A stretch of DNA of 56,635 bases from Roseobacter sp. (GTDB lineage: Bacteria; Pseudomonadota; Alphaproteobacteria; Rhodobacterales; Rhodobacteraceae). Positions 1 to 10,350 of this stretch are shown here, piece by piece; position 1 is the first letter of the stretch; each line of letters opens with the position of its first letter. The stretch covers positions 1-56,635 of the forward strand of contig NZ_JAHEHZ010000003.1 of NCBI RefSeq assembly GCF_024639605.1, given 5' to 3'. The notes beneath the pieces were generated by a model that ran no database searches, was not told the origin of the DNA, and worked only from the letters and a program-made list of their open reading frames with translations. Position numbers and translations under genes: made by a program.

Positions 1-216
1 CCCCGCACTGATATGCGGGCTGTCGAGAAGTCCCAGATATTCCAGATCCTGCATGACGTTGCGGATCGTCGCCGCACTCACCTTTTCCGAGAAATCCCGT
101 GTCAGTGTGCGCGAGCCGACAGGCGCGCCATCAGCAAGGTAGCCTTCGACCACGCGTCGAAACACTTCGCGCGAGCGATCGTTCATCTCTCCGAGGATAT
201 CTGCCTTGTCACTCAT
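1..216 (-). CDS. hrcA: Heat-inducible transcription repressor HrcA, N-terminal part (cut by window edge)
   Basis: The 72 visible residues match the HrcA winged-helix DNA-binding domain: an early NDRSREVFRRVVEGYL helix, then PVGSRTL and ATIRNVMQDLEYLGLL and a trailing SPHISAG. HrcA represses groESL/dnaKJ-type chaperone genes by binding the CIRCE inverted repeat; no CIRCE copy is visible here. The ATG at 216-214 is preceded on the minus strand by an AGGAAA ribosome site. The gene is divergent from rph. The C-terminal dimerization part lies outside the window. Confidence 0.93.
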   Translation of the reverse strand, partial: MSDKADILGEMNDRSREVFRRVVEGYLADGAPVGSRTLTRDFSEKVSAATIRNVMQDLEYLGLLDSPHISAG

Positions 217-329
217 AACCGTTTCCTGACCAGGAGCACATAAAAGCACAGATCGCGCGGAATTCAATCGGGGTTGCATCAGGGCCCGCAGCCCCTGTAT
301 CGGAGAGACGCATATAAAAAGGATATCCC

Positions 330-1043
330 ATGCGCCCCTCCGGCCGAGAACTGAACGAAATGCGCGCTGTTTCTATAGAAACAGATTTCACCAAACACGC
401 CGAAGGCTCCGCGCTGATCCGCATGGGCGACACGCATGTGCTCTGTACCGCAACCATCGAAGACCGCGTGCCGCCGTTCATAAAAGGCTCCGGGCTTGGC
501 TGGGTTACAGCAGAATACGGCATGCTGCCACGCGCCACCAACACCCGCATGCGCCGCGAAGCCGCCAGCGGCAAACAGGGTGGCCGCACCGTCGAGATCC
601 AGCGACTGATCGGGCGCTCTCTGCGCGCCGGTGTCGATCGCGTGGCCCTGGGCGAGCGGCAGATCACCGTCGATTGCGATGTACTACAGGCTGATGGCGG
701 CACCCGCTGCGCATCTATCACCGGCGGCTGGATCGCGCTGAAACTGGCGGTGAACAAGCTGATGAAGGCCGGCGATGTTGTCAGTGACCCGCTGACCGAT
801 CCGGTGGCCGCGATCAGCTGCGGCATCTATGCAGGCCAGCCGGTGCTTGATCTGGACTATCCGGAAGATTCCGAGGCCGGCGTGGATGGTAATTTCATCA
901 TGACCGGCACGAAACAGCTCATTGAGGTGCAGATGAGTGCTGAGGGCTCGACCTATTCACGTGATCAGATGAATGCTTTACTTGATCTTGCCGAAAAAGG
1001 CGTGAGCGAACTGGTCACAGCACAGAAAGCCGCCACCTCATGA
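330..1043 (+). CDS. rph: Ribonuclease PH
   Basis: 237 residues, the normal length for RNase PH, the phosphate-dependent 3'-5' exoribonuclease that trims tRNA 3' ends. The start [12 protein letters not shown], the [17 protein letters not shown] segment, the [14 protein letters not shown] block and the arginine-rich NTRMRRE followed by [16 protein letters not shown] are family hallmarks; [14 protein letters not shown] is the later conserved core. It starts at ATG 330 after an AAGGAT site and overlaps rdgB by ATGA. First gene of an rph-rdgB-hemW operon divergent from hrcA, an arrangement common in alphaproteobacteria. Confidence 0.97.
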   Translation: MRPSGRELNEMRAVSIETDFTKHAEGSALIRMGDTHVLCTATIEDRVPPFIKGSGLGWVTAEYGMLPRATNTRMRREAASGKQGGRTVEIQRLIGRSLRAGVDRVALGERQITVDCDVLQADGGTRCASITGGWIALKLAVNKLMKAGDVVSDPLTDPVAAISCGIYAGQPVLDLDYPEDSEAGVDGNFIMTGTKQLIEVQMSAEGSTYSRDQMNALLDLAEKGVSELVTAQKAATS

Positions 1044-1651
1044 CACGACGCTTCACTGGCAAACGTATCCTGATCGCCACCCATAACACGGGCAAGCTGG
1101 AAGAGATGGAACAGCTCTTTGCGCAACACGGGGTCGAGGTTGTGGGTGCTGCCGCGATGGAGCTGACGGAACCCGAAGAAACCGAAGACACCTTTGTCGG
1201 CAACGCCCGGATCAAGGCGCGCGGGGCCGTCGCGGGCACCGGCTTGCCTGCGCTGGCGGACGACTCCGGGATTGAGGTTGAAGGACTGGACGATCAGCCG
1301 GGCGTTTACGCCGCCGACTGGGCCGAAACACCTGACGGTCGCGATTTCATGATGGCGATGCAGAAAACCCACGACATGCTGGTGTCCAAAGGCGTGCCAC
1401 AGCCCTGGCGCGCCCGTTTCCGCGCCACCTTTGTGCTGGCCTGGCCCGGCGGCGACGAAGAGGTCTTTGAGGGCCGCGTGAACGGCACGCTCGTATGGCC
1501 GGTCCGGGGCGGGACCGGGCACGGCTATGACCCGATGTTCATGCCCGACGGGTACGACGTGACCTTTGCCGAAATGGACCCGGCACAGAAAAACAAGGTG
1601 AGCCACCGCGCCGACGCCTTCCGGAAACTGATTGCCGGCTGCTTTGGCTGA
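1040..1651 (+). CDS. rdgB: XTP/dITP diphosphatase (RdgB/HAM1 family)
   Basis: 203 residues. It removes non-canonical purine triphosphates (dITP, XTP) from the nucleotide pool, giving the monophosphate and pyrophosphate. The family signatures are visible: [11 protein letters not shown] near the N-terminus (substrate-binding T/SHNxxK), [20 protein letters not shown] with the metal-binding acidic pair, [10 protein letters not shown], and [10 protein letters not shown] near the C-terminus. ATG 1040 overlaps the rph stop and the end overlaps hemW by 20 bases, so translation is probably coupled. Confidence 0.96.
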   Translation: MTRRFTGKRILIATHNTGKLEEMEQLFAQHGVEVVGAAAMELTEPEETEDTFVGNARIKARGAVAGTGLPALADDSGIEVEGLDDQPGVYAADWAETPDGRDFMMAMQKTHDMLVSKGVPQPWRARFRATFVLAWPGGDEEVFEGRVNGTLVWPVRGGTGHGYDPMFMPDGYDVTFAEMDPAQKNKVSHRADAFRKLIAGCFG

Positions 1652-2801
1652 GGATTGGCAGGAGGGCGGGTTCGGGCTCTATATCCACTGGCCTTTCTGC
1701 GAGGCAAAGTGTCCCTATTGCGACTTTAACAGTCACGTATCACGCTCCATCAACCAGGCGGCCTGGGCTGCGGCGTATCTGTCGGAACTGCGCCGCGCAG
1801 CTTCTGAAACTCCGGGCCGGGTGCTGAACGCGGTATTCTTCGGCGGCGGCACTCCCAGCCTGATGGACCCCGACACCGTTGCCGCGATCATCGCCGAAAT
1901 CCGAAGGTTGTGGCCTGTGGCAAACGATCCGGAGATCACGCTGGAAGCAAACCCCGGTTCTGTGGAGGCCGGGCGCTTCCGGGCCTATCGCGATGGAGGC
2001 GTGAACCGTATCTCGATGGGTATTCAGGCGCTCAATGATGATGATCTGCGCCGGCTGGGCCGTATCCACACCGCGCAGGAAGCCATGGCCGCATTCGATA
2101 TCGCGCGGGACACTTTCGCCCGGGTCAGTTTTGACCTGATTTATGCCCGCCAGGGACAATCCCTTGCAGACTGGGATGCGGAACTGCGCTCTGCCCTGTC
2201 GATGGCCGTAGACCACCTGTCGCTTTATCAGCTGACCATCGAACAGGGCACCGCTTTCGGCGACCGCTACAACGCCGGCAAATTGCGCGGCCTTCCCGAC
2301 GATGATCTGAGCGTGGATCTCTATGCTCTGACCCGCGACATTTGCGGCGCGGAGGGCATGCCCGCGTATGAAGTTTCCAATCATGCCCGGGACGGGGCGC
2401 AGTCCCGGCACAACCTGATCTACTGGCGATACGGTGATTACATCGGGATCGGTCCGGGCGCACACGGGCGGCTCACATCAGACGGGGCACGATACGCTAC
2501 TGAATGTTTCTCTAACCCAACGCGATGGCTTGCCGCTGTCGACACCAACTCCGCTGAAAAACCCCGCCAGCTTCTGACGCGGGCAGACGAGGCCAGTGAA
2601 TTTCTGCTGATGGGATTGCGTCTGAAGGAGGGCGTCAGCCTCTCCCGCTATGAAAAGCTCAGCGGCAGACCGCTTGATCCCGGCCGCATTGAGCATCTTC
2701 GCGATATCGGTATGGTCGATGCGACTAAAGACAGAATTACTGTTTCAGAACAAGGGTTTATGGTTCTTAATGCAGTGCTTGCCGACCTTCTGAGCGTTTA
2801 A
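1632..2801 (+). CDS. hemW: Radical SAM heme chaperone HemW (coproporphyrinogen dehydrogenase-like)
   Basis: 389 residues. The motif CEAKCPYCDF near the N-terminus is the CxxxCxxC radical-SAM 4Fe-4S site of the HemN/HemW family, followed by FFGGGTPSLM and NPGSVEAGRF. HemW-type proteins bind heme and deliver it to respiratory enzymes; true HemN catalyses anaerobic coproporphyrinogen oxidation. The short N-terminus without the extension typical of HemN favours HemW. No ATG exists before the motif: the start is TTG 1632 (GGAA five bases upstream) or TTG 1644. The TAA stop overlaps the parB stop on the opposite strand. Confidence 0.9.
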   Translation: MPAALAEDWQEGGFGLYIHWPFCEAKCPYCDFNSHVSRSINQAAWAAAYLSELRRAASETPGRVLNAVFFGGGTPSLMDPDTVAAIIAEIRRLWPVANDPEITLEANPGSVEAGRFRAYRDGGVNRISMGIQALNDDDLRRLGRIHTAQEAMAAFDIARDTFARVSFDLIYARQGQSLADWDAELRSALSMAVDHLSLYQLTIEQGTAFGDRYNAGKLRGLPDDDLSVDLYALTRDICGAEGMPAYEVSNHARDGAQSRHNLIYWRYGDYIGIGPGAHGRLTSDGARYATECFSNPTRWLAAVDTNSAEKPRQLLTRADEASEFLLMGLRLKEGVSLSRYEKLSGRPLDPGRIEHLRDIGMVDATKDRITVSEQGFMVLNAVLADLLSV

Positions 2802-3688
2802 CTCCCGCTCAGAATACGGCAAAGCTCGTCCAGCTCTTCCAGCGATGAATAGTGCAGCGTGATATGCCCTTTTTCGCCGCCAGGCTTATGGGAGAGCTCG
2901 ACCTTCATCCCAAGGGTCGCGGAAAGATCCCCTTCAAGCGCTTTGGTATCGGCATCCTTTGCAGGCGCCGCAGCTTTCTCAGGCCTCGTGGCGCCGTCCC
3001 CCGCCTGAACCTTTTTCACAAGCGCTTCTGTCGCGCGCACGGACAGCCCGCCTTTGACGATCTGCTTTGCGAGGGCCAGCGGATCATCGGACCCGATCAG
3101 CGCGCGCGCATGACCGGCGCTCAGCGTATCACCGCGGACCATGTCCAGAACAGGTTCAGGTAGATTCAGCAAGCGCAACAGGTTGGCAATATGGCTGCGG
3201 CTCTTGCCAAGGGCCTCGGCCATCTTTTCCTGAGTGTGGCCAAACTCATCCATCAGGCGCCGGTAGCCAGCAGCCTCTTCCACCGCATTCAGATCGGCCC
3301 GCTGGATATTTTCGATAATCGCCACTTCGAGCACTTCGACATCGGAAAACTGCCGCACGATGACCGGCAACTCATGCAGCTTTGCCATCTGCGCCGCGCG
3401 CCAGCGCCGCTCTCCTGCAACAATCTCATAGCGTCCGCTTGCCAGGGCCCGCACGATCAGGGGCTGAATGATTCCCTTCTCTTTGATCGAGGCCGCAAGA
3501 TCATCAAGATCACCGTCCGCAAAGCGTTTGCGCGGCTGGTCCGGATTCGGGGATATCTGTTCAATAGGGATTTTCCGCTCGGCAGCTGCGGGGCCTGCAG
3601 CAGCACGCTCCCCGGTGTCCGCCACATCCGACATCAGGGCAGACAGCCCCCGTCCCAAACCACGCTTGCGCTCTGTTCCACCCGACAT
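2798..3688 (-). CDS. parB: Chromosome partitioning protein ParB
   Basis: 296 residues. ParB loads at parS, spreads as a CTP-dependent clamp and works with ParA to segregate origins. Visible parts: N-terminal GRGLSALM peptide (ParA-interacting), IPIEQISPNPDQPRKRF, IVAGERRWRAAQMA (the GERRxRA CTP-binding box), a helix-turn-helix around KMAEALGKSRSHIANLLRLL, and a C-terminal dimerization region. I chose ATG 3688 because GAGGGAG sits six bases upstream; a GTG at 3703 would overlap the parA stop by GTGA and is possible. Its likely targets, two parS sites, are 1.4 and 3.3 kb away. Confidence 0.97.
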   Translation of the reverse strand: MSGGTERKRGLGRGLSALMSDVADTGERAAAGPAAAERKIPIEQISPNPDQPRKRFADGDLDDLAASIKEKGIIQPLIVRALASGRYEIVAGERRWRAAQMAKLHELPVIVRQFSDVEVLEVAIIENIQRADLNAVEEAAGYRRLMDEFGHTQEKMAEALGKSRSHIANLLRLLNLPEPVLDMVRGDTLSAGHARALIGSDDPLALAKQIVKGGLSVRATEALVKKVQAGDGATRPEKAAAPAKDADTKALEGDLSATLGMKVELSHKPGGEKGHITLHYSSLEELDELCRILSGS

Positions 3689-3699
3689 GTCCCGCTCCC

Positions 3700-4509
3700 T
3701 CACGCCACTTTGGCTTTATTTTTATGCATAATTTCCTGCGCCAGCGCGCGATAGGCCTGCGCGCCTTTCGACGCTGTGTCATAAGTCAGCACCGGCATGG
3801 CATAAGACGGCGCTTCACTGACACGCACGTTGCGGGGAATGCGCGTTTCAAACACCAGTTCCCCCAGATTGTCCCGTGCATCCTGCTCCACCAGCGTCGA
3901 CAGGTTGTTGCGCTGATCGAACATTGTCAGCAGCACGCCCTCAATGCGCAGGTTCTTGTTCCCGGTCTGACGCACTTCGCGAATCGTCAGCATGAGCTGA
4001 GACAGACCTTCCAGCGCGAAAAACTCACTTTGCAGCGGCACCAGAACGGAATGCGCCGCAATCATCGCATTCACCGTCAGCAGGTTCAGCGACGGCGGGC
4101 AATCGATCAGGATATAGTCGAGGTTGAAATCGTCCATCCGCGTCTGACGCAGCGCGTCATGCAGAAGAAAACTACGCTTTTCGTTGGACATCAGTTCCAG
4201 ATCGGCAGAACTCAGATCGACCGTTGCCGGCACGATCATCAGATTTGGCGTAACCGTCGGCAGAATAACCGAGCCCAGATCGATGTCTTCAAGCAAAAGC
4301 TCATAGGTGGTGAATTCACGGTTCTCCATCTCGATCCCGAGACCGGTGGACGCATTTCCCTGCGGATCCAGATCAATCACCAGTACCCGTGCGCCGGATT
4401 CGGCGAGTGCTGCGGCAAGATTGATGGTGGTCGTCGTCTTGCCGACGCCCCCTTTCTGATTCGCAACTGCAATAATTTTTGGGCCTTGAGGACGCGACAG
4501 GTCAGACAC
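3700..4509 (-). CDS. parA: Chromosome partitioning ATPase ParA (Soj)
   Basis: 269 residues. Deviant Walker [14 protein letters not shown] near the N-terminus, [13 protein letters not shown] (A' motif) and [18 protein letters not shown] (Walker B) identify the chromosomal ParA/Soj ATPase, which binds nucleoid DNA and relays ParB-parS complexes. It starts at GTG 4509, overlapping the rsmG stop by eight bases, and its stop is 11 bases before the parB ATG. The rsmG-parA-parB order next to mnmG is the classic origin-proximal set. Confidence 0.97.
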   Translation of the reverse strand: MSDLSRPQGPKIIAVANQKGGVGKTTTTINLAAALAESGARVLVIDLDPQGNASTGLGIEMENREFTTYELLLEDIDLGSVILPTVTPNLMIVPATVDLSSADLELMSNEKRSFLLHDALRQTRMDDFNLDYILIDCPPSLNLLTVNAMIAAHSVLVPLQSEFFALEGLSQLMLTIREVRQTGNKNLRIEGVLLTMFDQRNNLSTLVEQDARDNLGELVFETRIPRNVRVSEAPSYAMPVLTYDTASKGAQAYRALAQEIMHKNKAKVA

Positions 4510-5116
4510 GCTTGATTTCCTTTATCTCAAGAACGGCAGCAGCGGGGTTCGTTTTACTTTTATGCGATGTGACGGAAAATGACCAGGTTTCCTGTGCTCT
4601 GGCGAGCTCTTTTTCCCATGTTTCGCCTTTGAAAAAGACGGCGCGACCCTCAGGGTTGAGATGACGCTCAGCATACCCGATAAGCTCCGTCAGATCAGCC
4701 AGCGCCCGGGCAGAAATCACATCGGCTCCCACGGGCTCAGTGGTCTCAACCCGGGACACCTTAACGGATGCGTTCAGGTCAAGCTCTCTTATGGCAGTTC
4801 TCAGAAACGCCGCCTTACGCTGATCGCTTTCGATCATGATGACCCGGCCGCCAGGGTTTTGCCGCTGCGCAAGGATCGCAATGATAATAGCGGGAAATCC
4901 GCCCCCGCTTCCGATATCCAGCCAGGTATTCCAATCTTCGACAATCGGATACGCCTGCGCAGAATCCCATATATGGCGGCTCCAAAGCTCTGGGATACTT
5001 GATTTAGATATCAGGTTTATTCGCGGGTTCCATTTGAGCACCAGATCGTGAAAGACACAAAGCCGCTCAGATGTTTCACGTGAAACATTGATATCCATCG
5101 GCGCCTGTGAACTCAT
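4502..5116 (-). CDS. rsmG: 16S rRNA (guanine-N7)-methyltransferase RsmG (GidB)
   Basis: 204 residues. RsmG methylates G527 of 16S rRNA using S-adenosylmethionine. The SAM site is visible as [16 protein letters not shown], preceded by [16 protein letters not shown] and [11 protein letters not shown], followed by [12 protein letters not shown] and [10 protein letters not shown]. The ATG at 5116 overlaps the mnmG stop (ATGA). The first codons contain a complete parS palindrome (5072-5087), so residues NVSRET are dictated partly by that site. Confidence 0.97.
   Translation of the reverse strand: MSSQAPMDINVSRETSERLCVFHDLVLKWNPRINLISKSSIPELWSRHIWDSAQAYPIVEDWNTWLDIGSGGGFPAIIIAILAQRQNPGGRVIMIESDQRKAAFLRTAIRELDLNASVKVSRVETTEPVGADVISARALADLTELIGYAERHLNPEGRAVFFKGETWEKELARAQETWSFSVTSHKSKTNPAAAVLEIKEIKRV
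5072..5087. promoter_or_regulatory. parS site 1 (ParB binding), inside rsmG
   Basis: Perfect 16-bp palindrome TGTTTCACGTGAAACA, identical to the canonical bacterial parS consensus. It lies within the 5' coding part of rsmG, about 1.4 kb upstream of parB and about 5 kb from the proposed oriC. Confidence 0.93.
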
Positions 5117-6984
5117 GCGGATCTGCGCTTGTTGCGCTGCCGCAGCCGCGCCAGAACAATGGTCATGGCCGCCGGTGTGATCCCATCGACACGCCCCATC
5201 TGCGCGAGCGTCTCCGGACGCGCCAGGGAAAGCTTAACCTGCAGTTCTTTCGACAACCCATCGAGAGAAGTATACTCAAAGTCGGCTGGTATCTTAAGCG
5301 CCTCGTCCTTCTGCAGCATCGCGATATCCCGCTGCTGACGCTCAATGTAGTTGGCATAAAGTGCTTCCCGCTCCATCTGACGCCGTATCTCAGGCTGGAC
5401 TGCGGCCAAACGCGCATCAACCCGTTCAACCATATCAAAATCTGCGTCCGGAAAGGCCAGTAACTCCATCGCCGTTCTGCGGGACCCATCCTGGTTGATC
5501 TTCATGCCTGCCGCGCCTGCCTCCGATGGTGTAAACGTTGCATCTGTCAGCATGGTTCTTGCTGCCTCAAGCGCTTCCCGCTTTTCTGACCACGCGGCGG
5601 CGCGTGCCGGACCCACACATCCGATTGCGATTCCTTTCGGCGTCAGACGCTGATCGGCATTATCCGCCCGCAGTGACAGCCTGAATTCTGCACGGGAGGT
5701 AAACATGCGGTAAGGTTCCGTCACCCCCCGTGTGGTGAGATCGTCGATCATAACGCCGATATAGCTTTCGGCCCTTGAAAATATGATCTTTTCGCGCCCC
5801 ATCGCCCGGGCGGCCGCGTTCAACCCAGCGACCATGCCCTGCGCTGCAGCCTCCTCATACCCGGTGGTTCCGTTGATCTGACCAGCGAGATAAAGCCCTG
5901 GAATACTGTCCAGACCCAGCGTCGCATTCAAGACCCTCGGATCGACAAAATCATATTCAATTGCGTAGCCAGGCTGAATGATCCGAGCTCCTTCTAGACC
6001 TTCTATCGACCGGACATATTCCAATTGAACGGCTTCGGGCAGAGATGTTGAAATTCCGTTCGGATAGACCGTATTCGTGTTCAACCCCTCTGGTTCAAGA
6101 AAAATCTGGTGGGATTCCTTATCGGCAAAGCGCACGATTTTATCTTCAATTGACGGGCAATATCTAGGTCCGACGCCGTCAATATGCCCACCGTACATTG
6201 CTGACTTCTCAAGATTTGCCCGGATAATAGCATGCGTTTTTTCATTGGTGTGCGTAATACCGCAGGAGACTTGCCGCGCTGAAACACCTAGCGACATAAA
6301 GGAAAAAAGCACCGGTTCATCATCGCCCGGTTGTTCTTCAAGGATGTCCCAGTTGATTGTTGTCCCGTCCAGTCGCGGCGGCGTCCCGGTTTTTAAACGC
6401 CCCATAGGAAGCTCAAAGCTATCCATACGATCTGCAAGCTTAACGGACGCGCGATCACCCATCCGTCCACCTGACCGTGAGACATCTCCGATATGAATAA
6501 CACCGCGCAGAAAGGTCCCGGTGGTCAGCACAACTGTTTGTGACGCAATCTCACTCCCGTCTGAAAGGATCACACCTGTCACCCCCGAGCCATACATCTG
6601 AAAATCAGTAACCTCGCCCGTTATGACGGTGAGATTTTCCTGATGAGTGATTTCAGCAAGCATTTCCCGTTGATAGATTTCGCGGTCGGATTGTGCCCGG
6701 GGGCCCTGTACTGCCGGCCCCTTGCGCCGGTTCAGCAGACGAAACTGAATACCCGCTTTATCAGCAACCCGGCCCATGACGCCGTCCAGCGCATCTATTT
6801 CCCGTACCAAATGCCCTTTACCGAGGCCACCGATCGCCGGGTTACAAGACATAACACCGATTCCGGCCTCTGACATGGTTACAAGCGCGGTCTGTGCGCC
6901 ACAACGCGCTGCCGCGTGCGCGGCTTCGGCCCCGGCATGACCGCCACCAATCACCAGAACGTCAAATTGTTTCACGTGAAACAC
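5113..6984 (-). CDS. mnmG: tRNA uridine-5-carboxymethylaminomethyl modification protein MnmG (GidA)
   Basis: About 623 residues. With MnmE this FAD enzyme installs the cmnm5 group on U34 of certain tRNAs. The dinucleotide fold [20 protein letters not shown] opens the protein, then [26 protein letters not shown] and [17 protein letters not shown], and [16 protein letters not shown] later. There is no ATG: candidate starts are GTG 6984 and GTG 6975, both inside a parS palindrome. The second has GGAG eight bases upstream, the first lies four bases after the mnmE stop. Starts further upstream would overlap mnmE heavily and add residues unlike the family. Confidence 0.95.
   Translation of the reverse strand: MFHVKQFDVLVIGGGHAGAEAAHAAARCGAQTALVTMSEAGIGVMSCNPAIGGLGKGHLVREIDALDGVMGRVADKAGIQFRLLNRRKGPAVQGPRAQSDREIYQREMLAEITHQENLTVITGEVTDFQMYGSGVTGVILSDGSEIASQTVVLTTGTFLRGVIHIGDVSRSGGRMGDRASVKLADRMDSFELPMGRLKTGTPPRLDGTTINWDILEEQPGDDEPVLFSFMSLGVSARQVSCGITHTNEKTHAIIRANLEKSAMYGGHIDGVGPRYCPSIEDKIVRFADKESHQIFLEPEGLNTNTVYPNGISTSLPEAVQLEYVRSIEGLEGARIIQPGYAIEYDFVDPRVLNATLGLDSIPGLYLAGQINGTTGYEEAAAQGMVAGLNAAARAMGREKIIFSRAESYIGVMIDDLTTRGVTEPYRMFTSRAEFRLSLRADNADQRLTPKGIAIGCVGPARAAAWSEKREALEAARTMLTDATFTPSEAGAAGMKINQDGSRRTAMELLAFPDADFDMVERVDARLAAVQPEIRRQMEREALYANYIERQQRDIAMLQKDEALKIPADFEYTSLDGLSKELQVKLSLARPETLAQMGRVDGITPAAMTIVLARLRQRNKRRSA
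6968..6983. promoter_or_regulatory. parS site 2 (ParB binding), covering the mnmG start
   Basis: A second perfect TGTTTCACGTGAAACA palindrome, 1.9 kb from the first. It contains or abuts both plausible GTG start codons of mnmG and ends five bases before the mnmE stop codon. About 3.4 kb from the proposed oriC. Confidence 0.93.
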
Positions 6985-6988
6985 TCCG

Positions 6989-8272
6989 CTATTTTCCGAG
7001 GCAAAAGCTGGCGAAAATCTCATCCAGCAGGTTCTCAACATCAATGCGGCCAACGAGCGCCTCAAGTGCTCGAATCGCAGATCTCAGTTCTTCGGCAGCT
7101 ATATCATATAGCTCCGGTCCGCGACCAACGATCTCCCGGGCAGCTTTCAGGCCATCCAGCGCGCGCTCCATGGCAACCCGGTGGCGCTCGTGCGTGGCAA
7201 TCCCGGCATCAGAGGTTCTGTTTGAGAGGATCTGCCTGATATCTTCGATCAGTTCATTAACACCCTGACCAGTTCTTCCCGAAACGCCTCGAACACCAGA
7301 AAAAGGCGTGTCCTGCTTCGGCACGAGGACGATATCTTCCGGACAAGGGGAAATCTTCAGAATTCCGCCGTCGTTCAGAAAAACACGCAGATCGGCCCTT
7401 TCTGCCCGCTCGACAGCACGCTCAACTCCGATCGCTTCAATCTGGTCTTCGCTGTCCCGAAGGCCAGCGGTGTCCAGAAATGTAACAGGCAGCCCGCCCA
7501 GATCCATTCTCACTTCAATCACATCGCGCGTTGTTCCGGCAATCTCAGACGTGATCGCAGCATCCCTGCCGGCCAGTCGGTTCAGCAGCGTGGATTTCCC
7601 AACGTTGGGCGCACCAATGATCGCAACCTCAAACCCGGTTCTGATCCTCTCGGCAACAAATGAGCCGTTGATCTCAGAGGTGATGTCGGATGCGGTCGCG
7701 GTCAGGAGTGTTGACACTTCCGGAGAGACATCAACGGGCACGTCCTCATCCGCAAAATCAATGGTGGCCTCAAGTAAGGCAGCCGCACGAATAAGGTCCC
7801 GACGCCAGATCTCGACCTTTTCTCCCAAGGCACCTGAAAAAACCCGCACAGCCTGACGACGTTGCGCGTCTGTCTCCGCATTTATGAGATCCGCCAGGCC
7901 TTCGACCTGCGCGAGATCCAGCCGGTTATTCTCCAGAGCGCGCCGTGTGAACTCGCCAGGCTCCGCCAGCCGGCATCCATCAATTGTGCCAAGCTCTTTC
8001 AGGCAGCCGCGCACAACAGCCACACTACCATGCACCTGCAACTCCACCACGTCTTCTCCGGTAAAGCTGTTTGGCCCGGAGAAGCTGAGTACCAGCGCCT
8101 CATCGATCAGATCTCCGGAGGCATCCCGCAGTTTTCTCACGGCAGCACGCCGGGATTGAGGGACATCCCCACACAGCACCTCAGCCGCGTCGAACGCGAG
8201 AGGACCGGAAATCCGGATCACCGACACGCCGGCCCTGCCTTGCGCCGTTGCGAGGGCAAAGATCGTATCCAT
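6989..8272 (-). CDS. mnmE: tRNA modification GTPase MnmE (TrmE)
   Basis: 427 residues. Partner of MnmG in U34 modification. N-terminal formyl-THF-binding domain ([24 protein letters not shown]), helical domain, and an inserted Ras-like G domain with [14 protein letters not shown] (G1), [10 protein letters not shown] (G2) and [10 protein letters not shown] (G3). The protein ends FCLGK, the conserved C-terminal C-x-G-K motif whose cysteine is essential in the family. It is directly upstream of mnmG, with a gap of about four bases. Confidence 0.97.
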   Translation of the reverse strand: MDTIFALATAQGRAGVSVIRISGPLAFDAAEVLCGDVPQSRRAAVRKLRDASGDLIDEALVLSFSGPNSFTGEDVVELQVHGSVAVVRGCLKELGTIDGCRLAEPGEFTRRALENNRLDLAQVEGLADLINAETDAQRRQAVRVFSGALGEKVEIWRRDLIRAAALLEATIDFADEDVPVDVSPEVSTLLTATASDITSEINGSFVAERIRTGFEVAIIGAPNVGKSTLLNRLAGRDAAITSEIAGTTRDVIEVRMDLGGLPVTFLDTAGLRDSEDQIEAIGVERAVERAERADLRVFLNDGGILKISPCPEDIVLVPKQDTPFSGVRGVSGRTGQGVNELIEDIRQILSNRTSDAGIATHERHRVAMERALDGLKAAREIVGRGPELYDIAAEELRSAIRALEALVGRIDVENLLDEIFASFCLGK

Positions 8273-8303
8273 TACGGTTAACTCACTGTTAATAAACAGT
8301 AAT

Positions 8304-9602
8304 TCAGGTATTCATAGAATCAAAAAACTCAGCGTTATTTTTGGTCTGCTTGAGTTTCGAGATCAGGAACTCAATGGCATCTGTGGTGCCCATCGGGTTC
8401 AGAATACGACGCAGCACGAAGGTTTTCTGCAGATCGATCTTGTCGACAAGCAGGTCTTCTTTCCGGGTGCCCGATTTGAGAATGTCCATCGCGGGGAAGA
8501 CCCGTTTGTCGGCCACCTTGCGATCCAGCACAATCTCGGAGTTGCCCGTGCCTTTGAATTCTTCAAAGATCACCTCATCCATCCGGCTGCCCGTGTCGAT
8601 CAGCGCCGTGGCAATGATGGTCAGCGAGCCACCCTCTTCGATGTTCCGCGCAGCACCAAAGAAGCGTTTAGGCCGCTGCAGCGCATTAGCGTCGACACCG
8701 CCGGTCAGAACCTTACCCGACGAGGGCACAACAGTGTTAAACGCCCGGCCCAGTCGCGTGATGGAATCGAGCAGAATGACCACGTCACGCTTGTGCTCCA
8801 CGAGACGCTTGGCCTTTTCAATCACCATATCCGAGACCGCCACGTGACGTGTTGCAGGCTCATCGAAGGTCGAGGAGACCACCTCGCCTTTGACCGAGCG
8901 CTGCATGTCGGTGACCTCTTCGGGCCGTTCGTCGATGAGCAGAACAATCAGATAGCATTCCGGATGGTTCTTCTCGATCGAATTGGCAATGTTCTGCAGC
9001 AGAACGGTTTTACCCGTGCGCGGCGGCGCGACAATCAGCGACCGCTGCCCTTTACCAATCGGTGACACCAGGTCGATGATCCGCGCGGACCGGTCTTTGC
9101 TTGTCGGATCGTCTGTTTCCATCGTCAGACGCTCATCCGGATAGAGCGGCGTGAGGTTTTCAAAAGCAACCTTGTGGCGCGCCTTTTCCGGCTCTTCGAA
9201 GTTGATTTGCGTGACATCGATCAGCGCAAAATACCGCTCATTGTCGTCCGGCGCTTTGATGACGCCTTCGATGGTGTCCCCGGTGCGCAGCGAATATTTG
9301 CGGATCATCTCAGGCGACACATAGATGTCGTCTGGACCCGGCAGATAGTTTGCCTCAGGAGAGCGCAGAAAGCCAAATCCGTCCTGCAGCACTTCGAGCA
9401 CGCCGTCCCCGGAAATTTCCCAGCCCTCATCTGCGCGCTCGCGCAGGATCTGGAACATCATCTCGCCTTTGCGCATGGTCGATGCGTTTTCGATCTCCAG
9501 ATCTTCGGCCATGGACAGGAGATCTTTTGGCGACTTGCGCTTGAGATCCGCCAGGTTCAGCGTTTCCATCGGTTCGTTGGTGTCGATCGTGTCAGTTGTC
9601 AT
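8304..9602 (-). CDS. rho: Transcription termination factor Rho
   Basis: 432 residues from ATG 9602. Rho is the hexameric RNA helicase that ends transcription at C-rich untranslated RNA. N-terminal [22 protein letters not shown], an RNA-binding cold-shock-like region ([22 protein letters not shown]), Walker [16 protein letters not shown], and [16 protein letters not shown] plus [23 protein letters not shown] are all classic. A longer reading from TTG 9644 adds residues unlike Rho; ATG 9569 is a shorter alternative. Sits between hemJ and mnmE. Confidence 0.97.
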   Translation of the reverse strand: MTTDTIDTNEPMETLNLADLKRKSPKDLLSMAEDLEIENASTMRKGEMMFQILRERADEGWEISGDGVLEVLQDGFGFLRSPEANYLPGPDDIYVSPEMIRKYSLRTGDTIEGVIKAPDDNERYFALIDVTQINFEEPEKARHKVAFENLTPLYPDERLTMETDDPTSKDRSARIIDLVSPIGKGQRSLIVAPPRTGKTVLLQNIANSIEKNHPECYLIVLLIDERPEEVTDMQRSVKGEVVSSTFDEPATRHVAVSDMVIEKAKRLVEHKRDVVILLDSITRLGRAFNTVVPSSGKVLTGGVDANALQRPKRFFGAARNIEEGGSLTIIATALIDTGSRMDEVIFEEFKGTGNSEIVLDRKVADKRVFPAMDILKSGTRKEDLLVDKIDLQKTFVLRRILNPMGTTDAIEFLISKLKQTKNNAEFFDSMNT

Positions 9603-9723
9603 GGAGATACCCGCAAAGCCGCGTGGCCCGGCGGCCCGCAGCAAGAATTCAGAAATGTAAGGTCTGCACCATCCCCGGACGGGGTGGTGGCAATCAGTTA
9701 ATCAGCCAGTCCGCCCCTGTCAA

Positions 9724-10173
9724 TCAGAACCGGACCACCACCGACAGAACAATCAGGACCATCAGCACTGTGGGCACCTCATTCATCATCCGGTACTGCC
9801 GGCCGGTCAGAGTATTTTCACCAGCGATAAACTCTTTGCGCCGCAACCCCAGCCAGTGATGAAACCATGTCATGGCCAGCACACCGCCAGCCTTTGTCCA
9901 GGGCCAGACCTGATCCCAGCTCACAATGCCCGGGGTAAAGACCAGACACAGCCCGAAGATCCAGGTGGCAATCATCGCCGGGTTCATGATCGCGCGCAGC
10001 AGGCGCCGTTCCATGTCCTGAAACATCTGATGGGTATCGCCCGTCGTGCCCACCTGTTCGGTATGATAAACAAAAAGGCGTGGCAGATAGAAAAGCCCGG
10101 CCATCCAGGCAATCACCGACATAATGTGAAAGGCCTTGATCCAGGGATAGGCGTTTAAGAGCAGATCAGTCAT
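9724..10173 (-). CDS. hemJ: Protoporphyrinogen IX oxidase HemJ (UPF0093 membrane protein)
   Basis: 149 residues with about four hydrophobic helices. HemJ oxidises protoporphyrinogen IX to protoporphyrin IX in the inner membrane. Visible signatures: YPWIKAFHIMSVIAWMAGLFYLPRLFVYH (conserved His in helix 1), MERRLLRAIMNPAM, and a late FHHWLGLRR segment. ATG 10173 is the first Met giving the family N-terminus. It borders the proposed oriC, which fits the common placement of heme genes next to alphaproteobacterial origins. Confidence 0.94.
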   Translation of the reverse strand: MTDLLLNAYPWIKAFHIMSVIAWMAGLFYLPRLFVYHTEQVGTTGDTHQMFQDMERRLLRAIMNPAMIATWIFGLCLVFTPGIVSWDQVWPWTKAGGVLAMTWFHHWLGLRRKEFIAGENTLTGRQYRMMNEVPTVLMVLIVLSVVVRF

Positions 10174-10256
10174 TCCGGGCCCCCGTCGGTCCAACCCTCT
10201 TAATAATTAATAAAGAAAGAGAAAAGGATGATGATGTAGGTAGGGTTGCCGATTTC

Positions 10257-10265
10257 TGTGGATTA
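10257..10265 (-). promoter_or_regulatory. DnaA box, one mismatch
   Basis: Minus-strand reading TAATCCACA, one base from the consensus TTATCCACA. It sits beside the left AT-rich tract of the proposed oriC. Confidence 0.55.
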
Positions 10266-10350
10266 ACGATTTACCAGGGGTTTTTCCCACAGGGGGACAA
10301 GATCAGCGTTTAAAATTAACAGTATGGTAATGAAATAAATAACGATTTAA

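Noticed and set aside
217-329. Heat-shock promoter and CIRCE before hrcA
   Set aside because: A TTTATGT-like -10 exists on the minus strand, but the -35 (ATTG) is weak and the spacing too long; no CIRCE repeat is present in the window.
6985-7065. Longer mnmG N-terminus starting at 7065
   Set aside because: It would overlap mnmE by about 77 bases and add residues unlike MnmG, whose FAD fold starts at the GTG candidates.
10316-10330. CtrA-type site (TTAA-N7-GTAA) in oriC
   Set aside because: One mismatch in an AT-rich tract is expected by chance; not enough to call.
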